Source of the DNA: Erysipelotrichaceae bacterium
GTDB lineage: Bacteria; Bacillota_I; Bacilli_A; Erysipelotrichales; Erysipelotrichaceae
Reading direction: 5' to 3'
NCBI GenBank assembly: GCA_021442745.1
Contig: JABUSI010000087.1
Location: 1 to 15,472 of the forward strand
Length of the DNA: 15,472 nt
The stretch's first letter is position 1. Every line of letters starts with the position of its first letter. Positions 1-6,108 of the stretch are shown here, piece by piece. The notes beneath the pieces were generated by a model. It saw only the letters and a program-made list of their open reading frames with translations, was not told where the DNA came from and did not search any database. Both the position numbers and the translations under genes were made by a program.

Positions 1-384
1 TGTGCCAGAATGGAAGAAGAACTGGCGGAACTGGACAAAGAAGAACGTAAGATGTTTCTGGAAGAACTGGGTGTTACGCAATCCGGTCTGGATCAGGTGA
101 TCACAACGGCTTATGAAATCCTGGGTTTGTGTACGTTCTTTACGGTCGGAGAACCGGAATGCCGTGCATGGACGTTTAAACGCGGGATGAAAGCTCCGGA
201 TTGTGCGGGTATTATCCATACGGATTTCAAGAAAGGATTTATCCGTGCGGAAACGTATTCGTATGAGGATTTAATGAAATACCAGTCGGAACTGGCAGTA
301 AAGGAAGCCGGAAGATTGCGTCTGGAAGGGAAGGAATACGTTGTACAGGACGGAGACATCATGCATTTCCGTTTTAATGTGTGA
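1..384 (+). CDS. ychF: Redox-regulated/ribosome-binding ATPase YchF (OLA1 family), C-terminal part, 5' truncated by the window edge
   Basis: The reading frame is open from base 1 (C-A-R before the first visible Met at base 10) and runs to a TGA at 382-384, so this is the last 127 residues of a longer gene; Met at base 10 is internal. The sequence matches the end of YchF/OLA1, an Obg-like P-loop ATPase that binds the ribosome. The EEELAELD stretch is the end of the inserted coiled-coil region. The rest is the TGS domain, with the family signatures RAWTFKRGMKAPDCAGIIHTDF, KGFIRAE and a terminal GDIMHFRFNV. The nucleotide-binding G1-G4 motifs lie upstream, outside the window. darA follows after 31 bases with no terminator between them, so the two are probably co-transcribed. 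The identification is secure from the C-terminal signatures. Confidence 0.95.
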   Translation, partial: CARMEEELAELDKEERKMFLEELGVTQSGLDQVITTAYEILGLCTFFTVGEPECRAWTFKRGMKAPDCAGIIHTDFKKGFIRAETYSYEDLMKYQSELAVKEAGRLRLEGKEYVVQDGDIMHFRFNV

Positions 385-415
385 TATACTGTAGATAGAA
401 AAGGAGGAGTTTTTT

Positions 416-739
416 ATGAAGCTACTCATTGCGATTGTTTCCAATGACGATAGTCATGCTGTTGTCAGTGCTCTGACATCAGCCAGATATTCCGTCACAA
501 AACTGGCAACAACCGGCGGATTCTTGCGCGCAGGTAACACAACTCTTCTGGTAGGTACCGAGGACGAAAAGGTACAGGAATGTATCGATATCATCGGTAA
601 GGACAGTTGCAGAAGGACGGAAATGGTTCCGGCAACAGCATCGTTCGATGTAGGAAGATATACTTCCTATCCGGTAGAGGTTCAGGTAGGCGGCGCAACA
701 ATCTTTGTGCTGAATGTTGAACAATTTGTGAAACTATAG
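416..739 (+). CDS. darA: Cyclic di-AMP receptor protein DarA/PstA (PII-like, DUF970)
   Basis: This 107-residue protein matches DarA/PstA (YaaQ), a trimeric PII-like signalling protein of Bacillota that binds c-di-AMP in the cytoplasm. Its output partner is still poorly defined in the family. Visible family signatures are the N-terminal MKLLIAIV strand, the VTKLATTGGFLRAGNTTLLVG segment at about residues 27-47 (the ligand-binding T-loop/strand region), and the PVEVQVGGATIFVLNVE segment near the C-terminus. The length is normal for the family (about 109). A strong Shine-Dalgarno AAGGAGG at 401-407 sits about 8 bases before the ATG. The gene follows ychF closely and is followed at once by an intrinsic terminator, so it ends that transcript. 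Confidence 0.93.
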   Translation: MKLLIAIVSNDDSHAVVSALTSARYSVTKLATTGGFLRAGNTTLLVGTEDEKVQECIDIIGKDSCRRTEMVPATASFDVGRYTSYPVEVQVGGATIFVLNVEQFVKL

Positions 740-742
740 GAA

Positions 743-770
743 AAGAGGTACCCTGTCGGGTACCTTTTCT
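743..770 (+). terminator. Intrinsic terminator after darA
   Basis: An 11-bp stem (743-753 with 758-768, including one G-U pair) has the loop TGTC and a short T-rich 3' side. It starts 3 bases after the darA stop. The core arms are GGTACCC/GGGTACC. The T tract is short (four T, then C, T), so efficiency is uncertain. Confidence 0.75.
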
Positions 771-774
771 AATG

Positions 775-800
775 AAAAAGAAGGGATGTGTTATCCCTTC
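775..800 (-). terminator. Intrinsic terminator of the minus-strand PfkB-fold gene
   Basis: Read on the minus strand, an 8-bp perfect stem (800-793 with 787-780, arms GAAGGGAT/ATCCCTTC) is followed by five T (779-775). The gene's own TAA stop (793-791) falls at the loop, so the 5' arm is coding sequence. It lies back to back with the darA terminator, giving two separate terminators for the convergent genes. Confidence 0.75.
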
Positions 801-1645
801 ATGAGTTCTTCCTTGAGGTTTTCGTTGATGGCGGTCGGTACCTGGTATACATAAGCTTCCGCTTCCTGGGCAAACCGAACGCTGGCGATTAACGGCTGAT
901 ACTTGGATAAGCATGCCGTCAGGCCTGCCACAAAGGCGCTGTAACAACCGGATTCGTAACCGTTTAACTCGTACAGGGAAGGGAATTGTGTTCCTTCACC
1001 GTTATGGTAAACGAAGACGCCTTGTGCACCCATATGAACGATGACCCACTTGGCACCCATTGCACAGAACCGGTAACAGATGCGGTTGAAGTCTTTTTCC
1101 GTACCTAAGGCGATAATGTCGCGGTACGTCAGAATCAGTCCTTCCGCACGGGAAAGAATGGATTTGGAAGGAATGGTTCTTGAAAGAATCCATTTTGTCT
1201 TCGGTGCTTTTGTAAACAGCGTATCAAGAACTTCAAAGTTCTTGATATCGGTAACACCGTATTCGCAGGAAGCAAATGCCGGATACGGAATCAGATCCGA
1301 AGGCATAAAGTCAAACGTATGCACGTCTGATAACAGGGCTTTCTTTTGTTTGTCGTTGTACAGGTTTATCATTCGCTGAGTCGGTTCGTTAACGGTAGGA
1401 CCCAGCAGAATTACGTTGAGGTCATTCAGTTCATTCCACATATTGACGGCATCGATGTCGTTGCCGTATTTCGTACAGAAAATACAATCGGCATCCAACA
1501 GAGCCAGATTGTGTGCCACGTTACGCATATCTCCGCTGGAAAACGTCAGGTATTGACAGGATTCCACATCCGGATACTGCATCGCTTTATTAAAACGGAT
1601 GGTTTCCTCCATCCAGCAAGAACCGATTACTGCAATTTCAGCCAT
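791..1645 (-). CDS. PfkB/ribokinase-fold protein with degenerate catalytic motif (possible pseudokinase)
   Basis: This 284-residue protein has the PfkB (ribokinase) layout: an N-terminal EIAVIGS strand, a modified sugar-binding motif SGDMRNVAHNLALL at about 37-50 (family: GGKGANxAxxLxRLG), a C-terminal MGAKWVIVHMGAQGVFVY strand pair, and GCYSAFVAGL at 233-242. In active members that last segment reads GAGDxFxAG. Here the alanine, the second glycine and the catalytic base Asp are replaced, with Ser236 at the Asp position. It may therefore bind a sugar or nucleotide without phosphotransfer, or use different chemistry. The start chosen is the ATG at 1645-1643, preceded by AAGGAAGG at a suitable distance; an in-frame Met 12 codons upstream (1681) lacks a comparable site. 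It is transcribed alone, divergent from ispF. The family assignment is good; the substrate and role are unknown. Confidence 0.72.
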   Translation of the reverse strand: MAEIAVIGSCWMEETIRFNKAMQYPDVESCQYLTFSSGDMRNVAHNLALLDADCIFCTKYGNDIDAVNMWNELNDLNVILLGPTVNEPTQRMINLYNDKQKKALLSDVHTFDFMPSDLIPYPAFASCEYGVTDIKNFEVLDTLFTKAPKTKWILSRTIPSKSILSRAEGLILTYRDIIALGTEKDFNRICYRFCAMGAKWVIVHMGAQGVFVYHNGEGTQFPSLYELNGYESGCYSAFVAGLTACLSKYQPLIASVRFAQEAEAYVYQVPTAINENLKEELMKG

Positions 1646-1690
1646 GATATACACTTCCTTCCTTAGTATTCTATCATACAAACAGGGCAG

Positions 1691-1722
1691 ATATGGAAAA
1701 AAAGAGAAAATCCATATATAAT
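1691..1722 (+). promoter_or_regulatory. Probable ispF promoter overlapped by an inverted repeat
   Basis: A consensus -10 TATAAT lies at 1717-1722, with a 4/6 -35 TGGAAA at 1694-1699 (17-base spacer). A perfect 7-bp inverted repeat, ATATGGA (1691-1697) and TCCATAT (1711-1717), brackets a purine-only spacer and overlaps both hexamers. It could be an operator, but no regulator can be assigned. Confidence 0.5.
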
Positions 1723-1742
1723 TTGGGAAAGAGGTGCTTATT

Positions 1743-2216
1743 ATGCGAATCGGACAATCCGTGGATATTCATCGCCTGACGGAAGGAAGACCGTTGGTTT
1801 TAGGCGGTGTGGAAATCCCTTATGAAAAAGGTTTACTGGGTCATTCGGATGCGGACGCTTTACTTCATGCCATCATAGAAGCGATTATCGGAGCAATGGG
1901 AATGCAGGATATCGGTACGCATTTTCCGGATACGGATGAACGATACAAAGGAATCTCGTCCTTGTTATTATTGGAGAAGACGTATGAGATGATGAGAGAA
2001 CAGGGATATGTAATCGGAAACGTGGATTCTCTGATTATGATTGAGAAACCGAAAATGGCACCGTATATACCTCTTATGAAACAGAATATTGCCGATGCGT
2101 TACACGCTGATCCGTCTTTGATTAACGTCAAGGCAACCCGGGGAGAAGGGTTGGGTTTTGTCGGAGAAGGCCTGGGTGTACAGGCTATGGCCGTGGTATT
2201 GCTTCAAGAACAATAG
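1743..2216 (+). CDS. ispF: 2-C-methyl-D-erythritol 2,4-cyclodiphosphate synthase
   Basis: IspF converts CDP-methylerythritol 2-phosphate to the cyclic diphosphate with release of CMP, in the MEP route to isoprenoids; it works as a cytoplasmic homotrimer. The 157 residues show the N-terminal MRIGQSVDIHRL (zinc ligands D8, H10), GHSDADALLHA at 33-43 (third zinc ligand H42), FPDTDERYKG at 61-70 and an EKPKMAPYI segment. The usual C-terminal ATTTEKLGFTGR motif here reads ATRGEGLGFVGE: Glu135 is kept, but the Thr at 133 is Arg and the usual Arg at 142 is Glu. The ATG at 1743 was chosen because AGAGG at 1730-1734 is its ribosome-binding site; a GTG at 1734 would overlap that site. Other MEP-pathway genes are not adjacent. 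The HD gene follows after 12 bases, so the two form an operon. Confidence 0.93.
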   Translation: MRIGQSVDIHRLTEGRPLVLGGVEIPYEKGLLGHSDADALLHAIIEAIIGAMGMQDIGTHFPDTDERYKGISSLLLLEKTYEMMREQGYVIGNVDSLIMIEKPKMAPYIPLMKQNIADALHADPSLINVKATRGEGLGFVGEGLGVQAMAVVLLQEQ

Positions 2217-2228
2217 AAAGGAGATTCT

Positions 2229-3449
2229 ATGTCCTTATTAAACGAAATCAAAGTATTGCGGGATCCTGTTCACGGATACATTCATATTCACGATAAGATT
2301 ATCTGGGATTGTATGAATGCACCGGAATTTCAGCGGCTGCGTCGGATTCATCAGCTGGGTACGACCCATCAGGTGTATCATACGGCGGAGCATTCCCGGT
2401 TTGCGCATTCGTTGGGTGTGTATGAAATCGTTCGCCGGCTGATTACGGAAAACGAAGAAATCAGCAATGCACTGACGGATTATGAAAAGATGACGGTTAT
2501 GGTTGCCGCTCTGTTGCATGATATCGGACACGGACCGTTCTCACATTCGTTTGAACAGATTTCCAGTTATTCTCATGAAGACTATACGTGTAACATTATC
2601 TTACGGGACAGTAAGATTCATGATATTTTGTATGCGGAAGATCCGGATTTACCGAACGATGTCGCAAACGTCATCCGTCATACCCATCCGAATCCGCTTC
2701 TGGTACAGATGGTATCCTCGCAACTGGATGCTGACCGGATGGATTATTTACTGCGGGATGCGTATTTTACCGGTACCAGTTACGGGGAATATGATCTGGA
2801 ACGGGTATTGCGTACGGTACGGGTAAGAGACCACCGGATGGTTGTCAAGGAAAGCGGTATTCATACGATTGAAGATTATATTATGGCCAGATATCATATG
2901 TACTGGCAGGTATATTATCATCCGGTAGGACGGTCCTATGAAGCCATCCTGCACGGCTTATTTGAACGGCTGCGAGACGTGTACGAGGAAGATCCGGAAG
3001 ACGTCAGTCATCTGATGATGTTTCTGCCTCTGCTGCAGCATCAGATGCTAACGAACCGGGAACTGCTGGAACTGGACGAATGCAGCTGCCAGTACGGATT
3101 CCAGCTGATGTCCAAGTGCAAGGATACCATCTTACGGGATTTGTCTGACAGGGCATTGAACCGAAGACTGTTTGATTACGATACCATTGTCAGCGTGGAA
3201 CAGGAATACAGTTACAAGCAATGGATTTCTTCCATGGGATATGACCCGGAATATTACATGTACGTAGACCGTACGGAAGCACGTCCGTATGAACCGTATA
3301 AAGGGCAGGAAGAGAACGAAATCCTGGTACTGATGCGGGACGGAACGGTGAAGCGTCTGTCGGAAGCATCCGTGATTGTTAATGCCATTCTGAACGGTCA
3401 GAACAAGAACGAGAAGAAGGTATTTTATCCGAAAGAACTGAACGAGTAG
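2229..3449 (+). CDS. HD-domain phosphohydrolase (SAMHD1/dGTPase-like, YwfO family)
   Basis: This 406-residue cytoplasmic metal-dependent phosphohydrolase has the layout of bacterial SAMHD1-like dNTP triphosphohydrolases such as B. subtilis YwfO. It begins with the family start RDPVHGYIHIHD (11-22), then FQRLRRIHQLG. Metal ligands of the HD motif are visible: His55 in AEHSRFAHSLG, His97-Asp98 in LLHDIGHGPFSH, and an Asp at 167 or 169 in SQLDADRMDYLLRD. The substrate is inferred to be a dNTP or similar nucleotide and is not proven by sequence. The ATG has a strong AAAGGAGA site at 2217-2224. It follows ispF by 12 bases and ends in an intrinsic terminator that begins inside its last codons. Confidence 0.9.
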   Translation: MSLLNEIKVLRDPVHGYIHIHDKIIWDCMNAPEFQRLRRIHQLGTTHQVYHTAEHSRFAHSLGVYEIVRRLITENEEISNALTDYEKMTVMVAALLHDIGHGPFSHSFEQISSYSHEDYTCNIILRDSKIHDILYAEDPDLPNDVANVIRHTHPNPLLVQMVSSQLDADRMDYLLRDAYFTGTSYGEYDLERVLRTVRVRDHRMVVKESGIHTIEDYIMARYHMYWQVYYHPVGRSYEAILHGLFERLRDVYEEDPEDVSHLMMFLPLLQHQMLTNRELLELDECSCQYGFQLMSKCKDTILRDLSDRALNRRLFDYDTIVSVEQEYSYKQWISSMGYDPEYYMYVDRTEARPYEPYKGQEENEILVLMRDGTVKRLSEASVIVNAILNGQNKNEKKVFYPKELNE

Positions 3450-3468
3450 AGATGCTCGTTTTCTTTTT
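3441..3468 (+). terminator. Intrinsic terminator of the ispF-HD operon
   Basis: A 6-bp stem AACGAG (3441-3446)/CTCGTT (3455-3460) is followed by a T-rich tract with one C (3461-3468). The 5' arm is the last two sense codons, and the TAG stop (3447-3449) lies in the 8-base loop. Confidence 0.7.
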
Positions 3469-3554
3469 CCATGCATAACGCAAAAATTTCACAAATATAT
3501 GGTATAAAAAATAGGAAATGTGCTAAAATCATCAGCGTTAAGGAAAGAAAGCAC

Positions 3555-3601
3555 TTGATTATGCATCCGATATTGTATATATTGACATTTGCGTATATAA
3601 T
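3555..3601 (+). promoter_or_regulatory. Tandem candidate promoters for DUF1934-argS-rpoE
   Basis: Between the upstream terminator and the GTG start at 3628 lie about 160 bases without a convincing gene. Two properly spaced sigma-A-like promoters can be read: TTGATT (3555-3560)-17-TATATT (3578-3583), and TTGTAT (3573-3578)-17-TATAAT (3596-3601). The second has the consensus -10 and is the better candidate; its transcript would have a leader of about 20 bases. Other AT-rich -10-like hexamers occur at 3503 and 3524 without a good -35. Confidence 0.6.
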
Positions 3602-3627
3602 ACGGTCTCGTTAAAGAGGGGAATGAA

Positions 3628-4017
3628 GTGAAAACCTCAGATATGTTACGGGTAGAACAGTGTTCATCGGGAGAAAAAACAGTATACAACGTGATAGGAA
3701 CGGTCAGTTTGGCAAACGACGGCTACCTGATTGCGTATACGGAACCGGAAACAACTGCGGAAACAAAAATCAGAATTTATCCGACGTATTGTTTACTGGT
3801 ACGTCAGGCGGAACATAAAACCGTTTTGAAATTACATACGGAACAGGCGTCGTATTTGAAAGTAGAATCCGAGTACGGAGAATTTACGTTTGAATGTGAA
3901 CATGTGAAAATTTCCTGTTCTCCGGATATGTGGGAAATTATGTACGAATTAAAACAGGATCCGACACACAGTCCGTTTTATTTTCGTTGGAGTATAGAGG
4001 AGGAAGCATTGGCATGA
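3628..4017 (+). CDS. DUF1934 (YwiB-like) beta-barrel protein
   Basis: This is a 129-residue protein of unknown biochemical function. The alternating strand pattern, GYLIAYTEPE near residues 48-57, TKIRI, KLHTEQASYLKVESEYGEF and a late MWEIMYEL strand fit the calycin-like DUF1934 family, whose B. subtilis member YwiB also precedes argS. No signal peptide or membrane segment is seen. The start is a GTG at 3628 behind AGAGGGG (3615-3621); the Met at codon 6 lacks a site. Its TGA overlaps the argS ATG (ATGA, 4014-4017), which implies translational coupling. The family call leans on both pattern and neighbourhood; the protein is diverged and could be a distant member. Confidence 0.65.
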   Translation: MKTSDMLRVEQCSSGEKTVYNVIGTVSLANDGYLIAYTEPETTAETKIRIYPTYCLLVRQAEHKTVLKLHTEQASYLKVESEYGEFTFECEHVKISCSPDMWEIMYELKQDPTHSPFYFRWSIEEEALA

Positions 4018-5657
4018 ATGCGATTGAGAGTAATCTGAAACAGGCAGTCAGAAATGCGGTTGAGAAAGCATTTTCGATTGAATGGAGTGAAGAACAGGTA
4101 ACCATTGAGATACCGAAAGATAAAAGTCATGGCGATTATGCGACGAATATCGCGATGCAGCTGACGCGTACGTTGCGGACCAATCCGAAAATGATTGCGC
4201 AGCAGGTTGTGGATCATCTGGATCTTGCAGCAGCGGGTATTGCGAAGGTGGAAATTGCCGGACCGGGATTTATCAATTTTACGATGGAAAACGATACGTT
4301 GAGTTCCGTCATTGCGAAAGTACTGAAGGAAGATGAGGCATATGGTTCGTCATCGTTCGGAGAAAACCAAAAAGTGAACGTGGAGTTTGTATCCGCAAAC
4401 CCGACGGGAGACTTGCATCCGGGACATGCCAGAGGGGCAGCAACGGGTGATTCCGTATGTCGTATTCTGCGGAAAGCAGGATATGACGTCACGGCGGAGT
4501 ATTATGTAAATGATGCGGGAAATCAGATTCGTAATATGGCAGTCAGTCTGCAGGCAAGGTATCTGGAGCAGTGCGGGAAGGATGTTGTATTCCCGGAAGA
4601 CGGATATCACGGACCGGATCTGATTGAAATCGCAAAACAGATTGTTGCGGAAGAAGGCATGAAATATGCCGACACGGATCCGAAAGAAAGTTTGGGTTTC
4701 TTCCGTCAGTACGGATTAAAGGAAGAACTGGCAAAACTGAAGAGAGACTTAGCCGGATTCAACGTGCATTTTGACGTATGGACTTCGGAACAGTCGATTT
4801 ATGACAGAGGTTTGGTGAAGAAAGCATTGGATACGCTGATTGCGCAGGGTAATACGTATGAAGCGGAAGGTGCTTTATGGCTGAAGACGACAACGTTTGG
4901 TGATGATAAGGACAGAGTACTGGTGAAGAGTGATGGTTCTTATACGTATCTGACACCGGATATTGCGTATCATCTGGATAAACTGGACCGTGGATTTGAC
5001 CGGCTGGTAAACTTCTTCGGTGCGGATCATCACAGTTACGTGACCCGTCTGAAAGCTGCCATCGGGGCATTGGGATATGAATCCGATAAACTATCGGTGG
5101 ATATTATCCAGATGGCCAGAATGATCAAGGATGGCGAAGAGTTTAAGTTAAGTAAGCGTAGCGGGAAAGCTGTTGCGTTACGGGATTTGGTGGAAGAAGC
5201 GGGAGCAGATGCCGTACGGTATTTCTTTGCGTCGAGAGCGTGTGATACCCAGATGGATTTCGATCTGGATATGGCAACGAAGCAGTCCAATGAAAACCCG
5301 GTATATTATGCACAATATGCGCATGCAAGAATGTGTTCCATTCTGCGTAGCGCACCGTCCGTTACACCGCAGCAACAGTATTCCTTATTAACACATACAA
5401 AAGAAACGGCGTTACTGAAACAAATCAATGAGTTCCCGAACATCATTGTGGAAGCTGCAAAGTCAAGAGCGCCGCATAAGGTATGTAACTACATTCAGCG
5501 TCTGGCACAGATGTTCCACAGTTTCTATGCGGATTGTAAAGTGCTGAGCGAAGATGCAGCATTGACAAATGAACGCCTGGCACTGGTACAGGCGACCAGA
5601 ATTACGTTGCGGAATGCGTTGGACGTTATCGGAGTATCGGCACCGGAACAAATGTAG
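4014..5657 (+). CDS. argS: Arginine--tRNA ligase
   Basis: ArgRS, a class I synthetase, charges tRNA-Arg with arginine using ATP. The 547 residues (B. subtilis: 556) show the Add-1 N-terminal domain (about 1-110), the HIGH-type signature HPGH at 135-138 within SANPTGDLHPGHARGA, YYVNDAGNQ at 163-171, the KMSKS-type KLSKRSG at 378-384, and the C-terminal DALR anticodon-binding domain beginning near NPVYYAQYAHAR (428-439). The ATG at 4014 was chosen because it follows GAGGAGG (3997-4003) and gives the normal family N-terminus; an in-frame Met 28 codons upstream lies inside the previous gene. It overlaps the DUF1934 stop by 4 bases and is followed by rpoE after 30 bases. Confidence 0.97.
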   Translation: MNAIESNLKQAVRNAVEKAFSIEWSEEQVTIEIPKDKSHGDYATNIAMQLTRTLRTNPKMIAQQVVDHLDLAAAGIAKVEIAGPGFINFTMENDTLSSVIAKVLKEDEAYGSSSFGENQKVNVEFVSANPTGDLHPGHARGAATGDSVCRILRKAGYDVTAEYYVNDAGNQIRNMAVSLQARYLEQCGKDVVFPEDGYHGPDLIEIAKQIVAEEGMKYADTDPKESLGFFRQYGLKEELAKLKRDLAGFNVHFDVWTSEQSIYDRGLVKKALDTLIAQGNTYEAEGALWLKTTTFGDDKDRVLVKSDGSYTYLTPDIAYHLDKLDRGFDRLVNFFGADHHSYVTRLKAAIGALGYESDKLSVDIIQMARMIKDGEEFKLSKRSGKAVALRDLVEEAGADAVRYFFASRACDTQMDFDLDMATKQSNENPVYYAQYAHARMCSILRSAPSVTPQQQYSLLTHTKETALLKQINEFPNIIVEAAKSRAPHKVCNYIQRLAQMFHSFYADCKVLSEDAALTNERLALVQATRITLRNALDVIGVSAPEQM

Positions 5658-5687
5658 TGAGTAGTAGGAAGGATAGGGTTTAGTAGT

Positions 5688-6038
5688 ATGAGTACACAAT
5701 CTATGACTGATGTTGCGTACAGCGTATTGGATGAACGGAATGAAGCTGTACCATTCGCAGACCTGTGGGGTGAGGTGTGTGCAAGACTGGGATTCAACGA
5801 ATCTCAGAAGATGAAGAAGATTTCACAGTTTTATACAAACTTGTCACTGGATGACCGCTTTGCTACATCGAAGGATAAGGATAACGTGTGGGATCTGAAA
5901 AAACGTATGAAGTTTGAAGAAACATTCGTAGACGTCAGTGAACTGGAAATTGACGAAAGCGAAATGGAAGACGAATTCGACGAGGAATCCGAGGAAGAAG
6001 CGGACGGAGAAAACACAAACAATCCGGAAGAGTACTAA
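5688..6038 (+). CDS. rpoE: DNA-directed RNA polymerase subunit delta
   Basis: Delta is a Bacillota-specific RNA polymerase accessory subunit. It speeds enzyme recycling and makes transcription more sensitive to initiating nucleotide levels. The 116 residues have the typical two parts: a folded HARE-HTH domain (about 1-72, with VPFADLWGEVCARLG and the conserved NVWDLK ending near 71) and a disordered acidic tail (about 77-116, almost all E/D with few hydrophobics). The tail is much shorter than in B. subtilis delta (about 173 residues in total). The ATG at 5688 is preceded by AGGAAGG (5666-5672) at a rather long 15-base spacing; Met6 at 5703 is a less likely alternative. It closes the DUF1934-argS-rpoE transcript. 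Confidence 0.93.
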   Translation: MSTQSMTDVAYSVLDERNEAVPFADLWGEVCARLGFNESQKMKKISQFYTNLSLDDRFATSKDKDNVWDLKKRMKFEETFVDVSELEIDESEMEDEFDEESEEEADGENTNNPEEY

Positions 6039-6071
6039 ACGTATACGGATTACGTGAGAAGAATAATCAAC

Positions 6072-6107
6072 AACAGCCATTGGAATATCCAATGGCTGTT
6101 TTCGTTT
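6072..6107 (+). terminator. Strong intrinsic terminator after rpoE
   Basis: A 13-bp perfect stem (6072-6084/6088-6100) with loop ATA is followed by a T-rich tail (TTTTCGTTT). On the minus strand the hairpin is followed by a mixed sequence, so it is mainly a plus-strand terminator. It lies just past the 3' end of the convergent fucosidase gene. Confidence 0.88.
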
Positions 6108-6108
6108 C

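Noticed and set aside
3582..3587. Perfect -35 hexamer TTGACA
   Set aside because: No -10 lies 16-18 bases downstream (GTCTCG there), and the nearby TATAAT is only 8 bases away. It is treated as chance.
3561..3614. 17-codon open frame (MHPILYILT...) in the leader before DUF1934
   Set aside because: AAGGA lies too far upstream, the frame overlaps the predicted promoter hexamers and would not be within the transcript from the better promoter. There is no arginine-codon run to suggest attenuation for argS.
3930..4013. Upstream in-frame Met of argS
   Set aside because: It lies in the DUF1934 coding region without a ribosome-binding site. The ATG at 4014 has a strong site and gives the family N-terminus.
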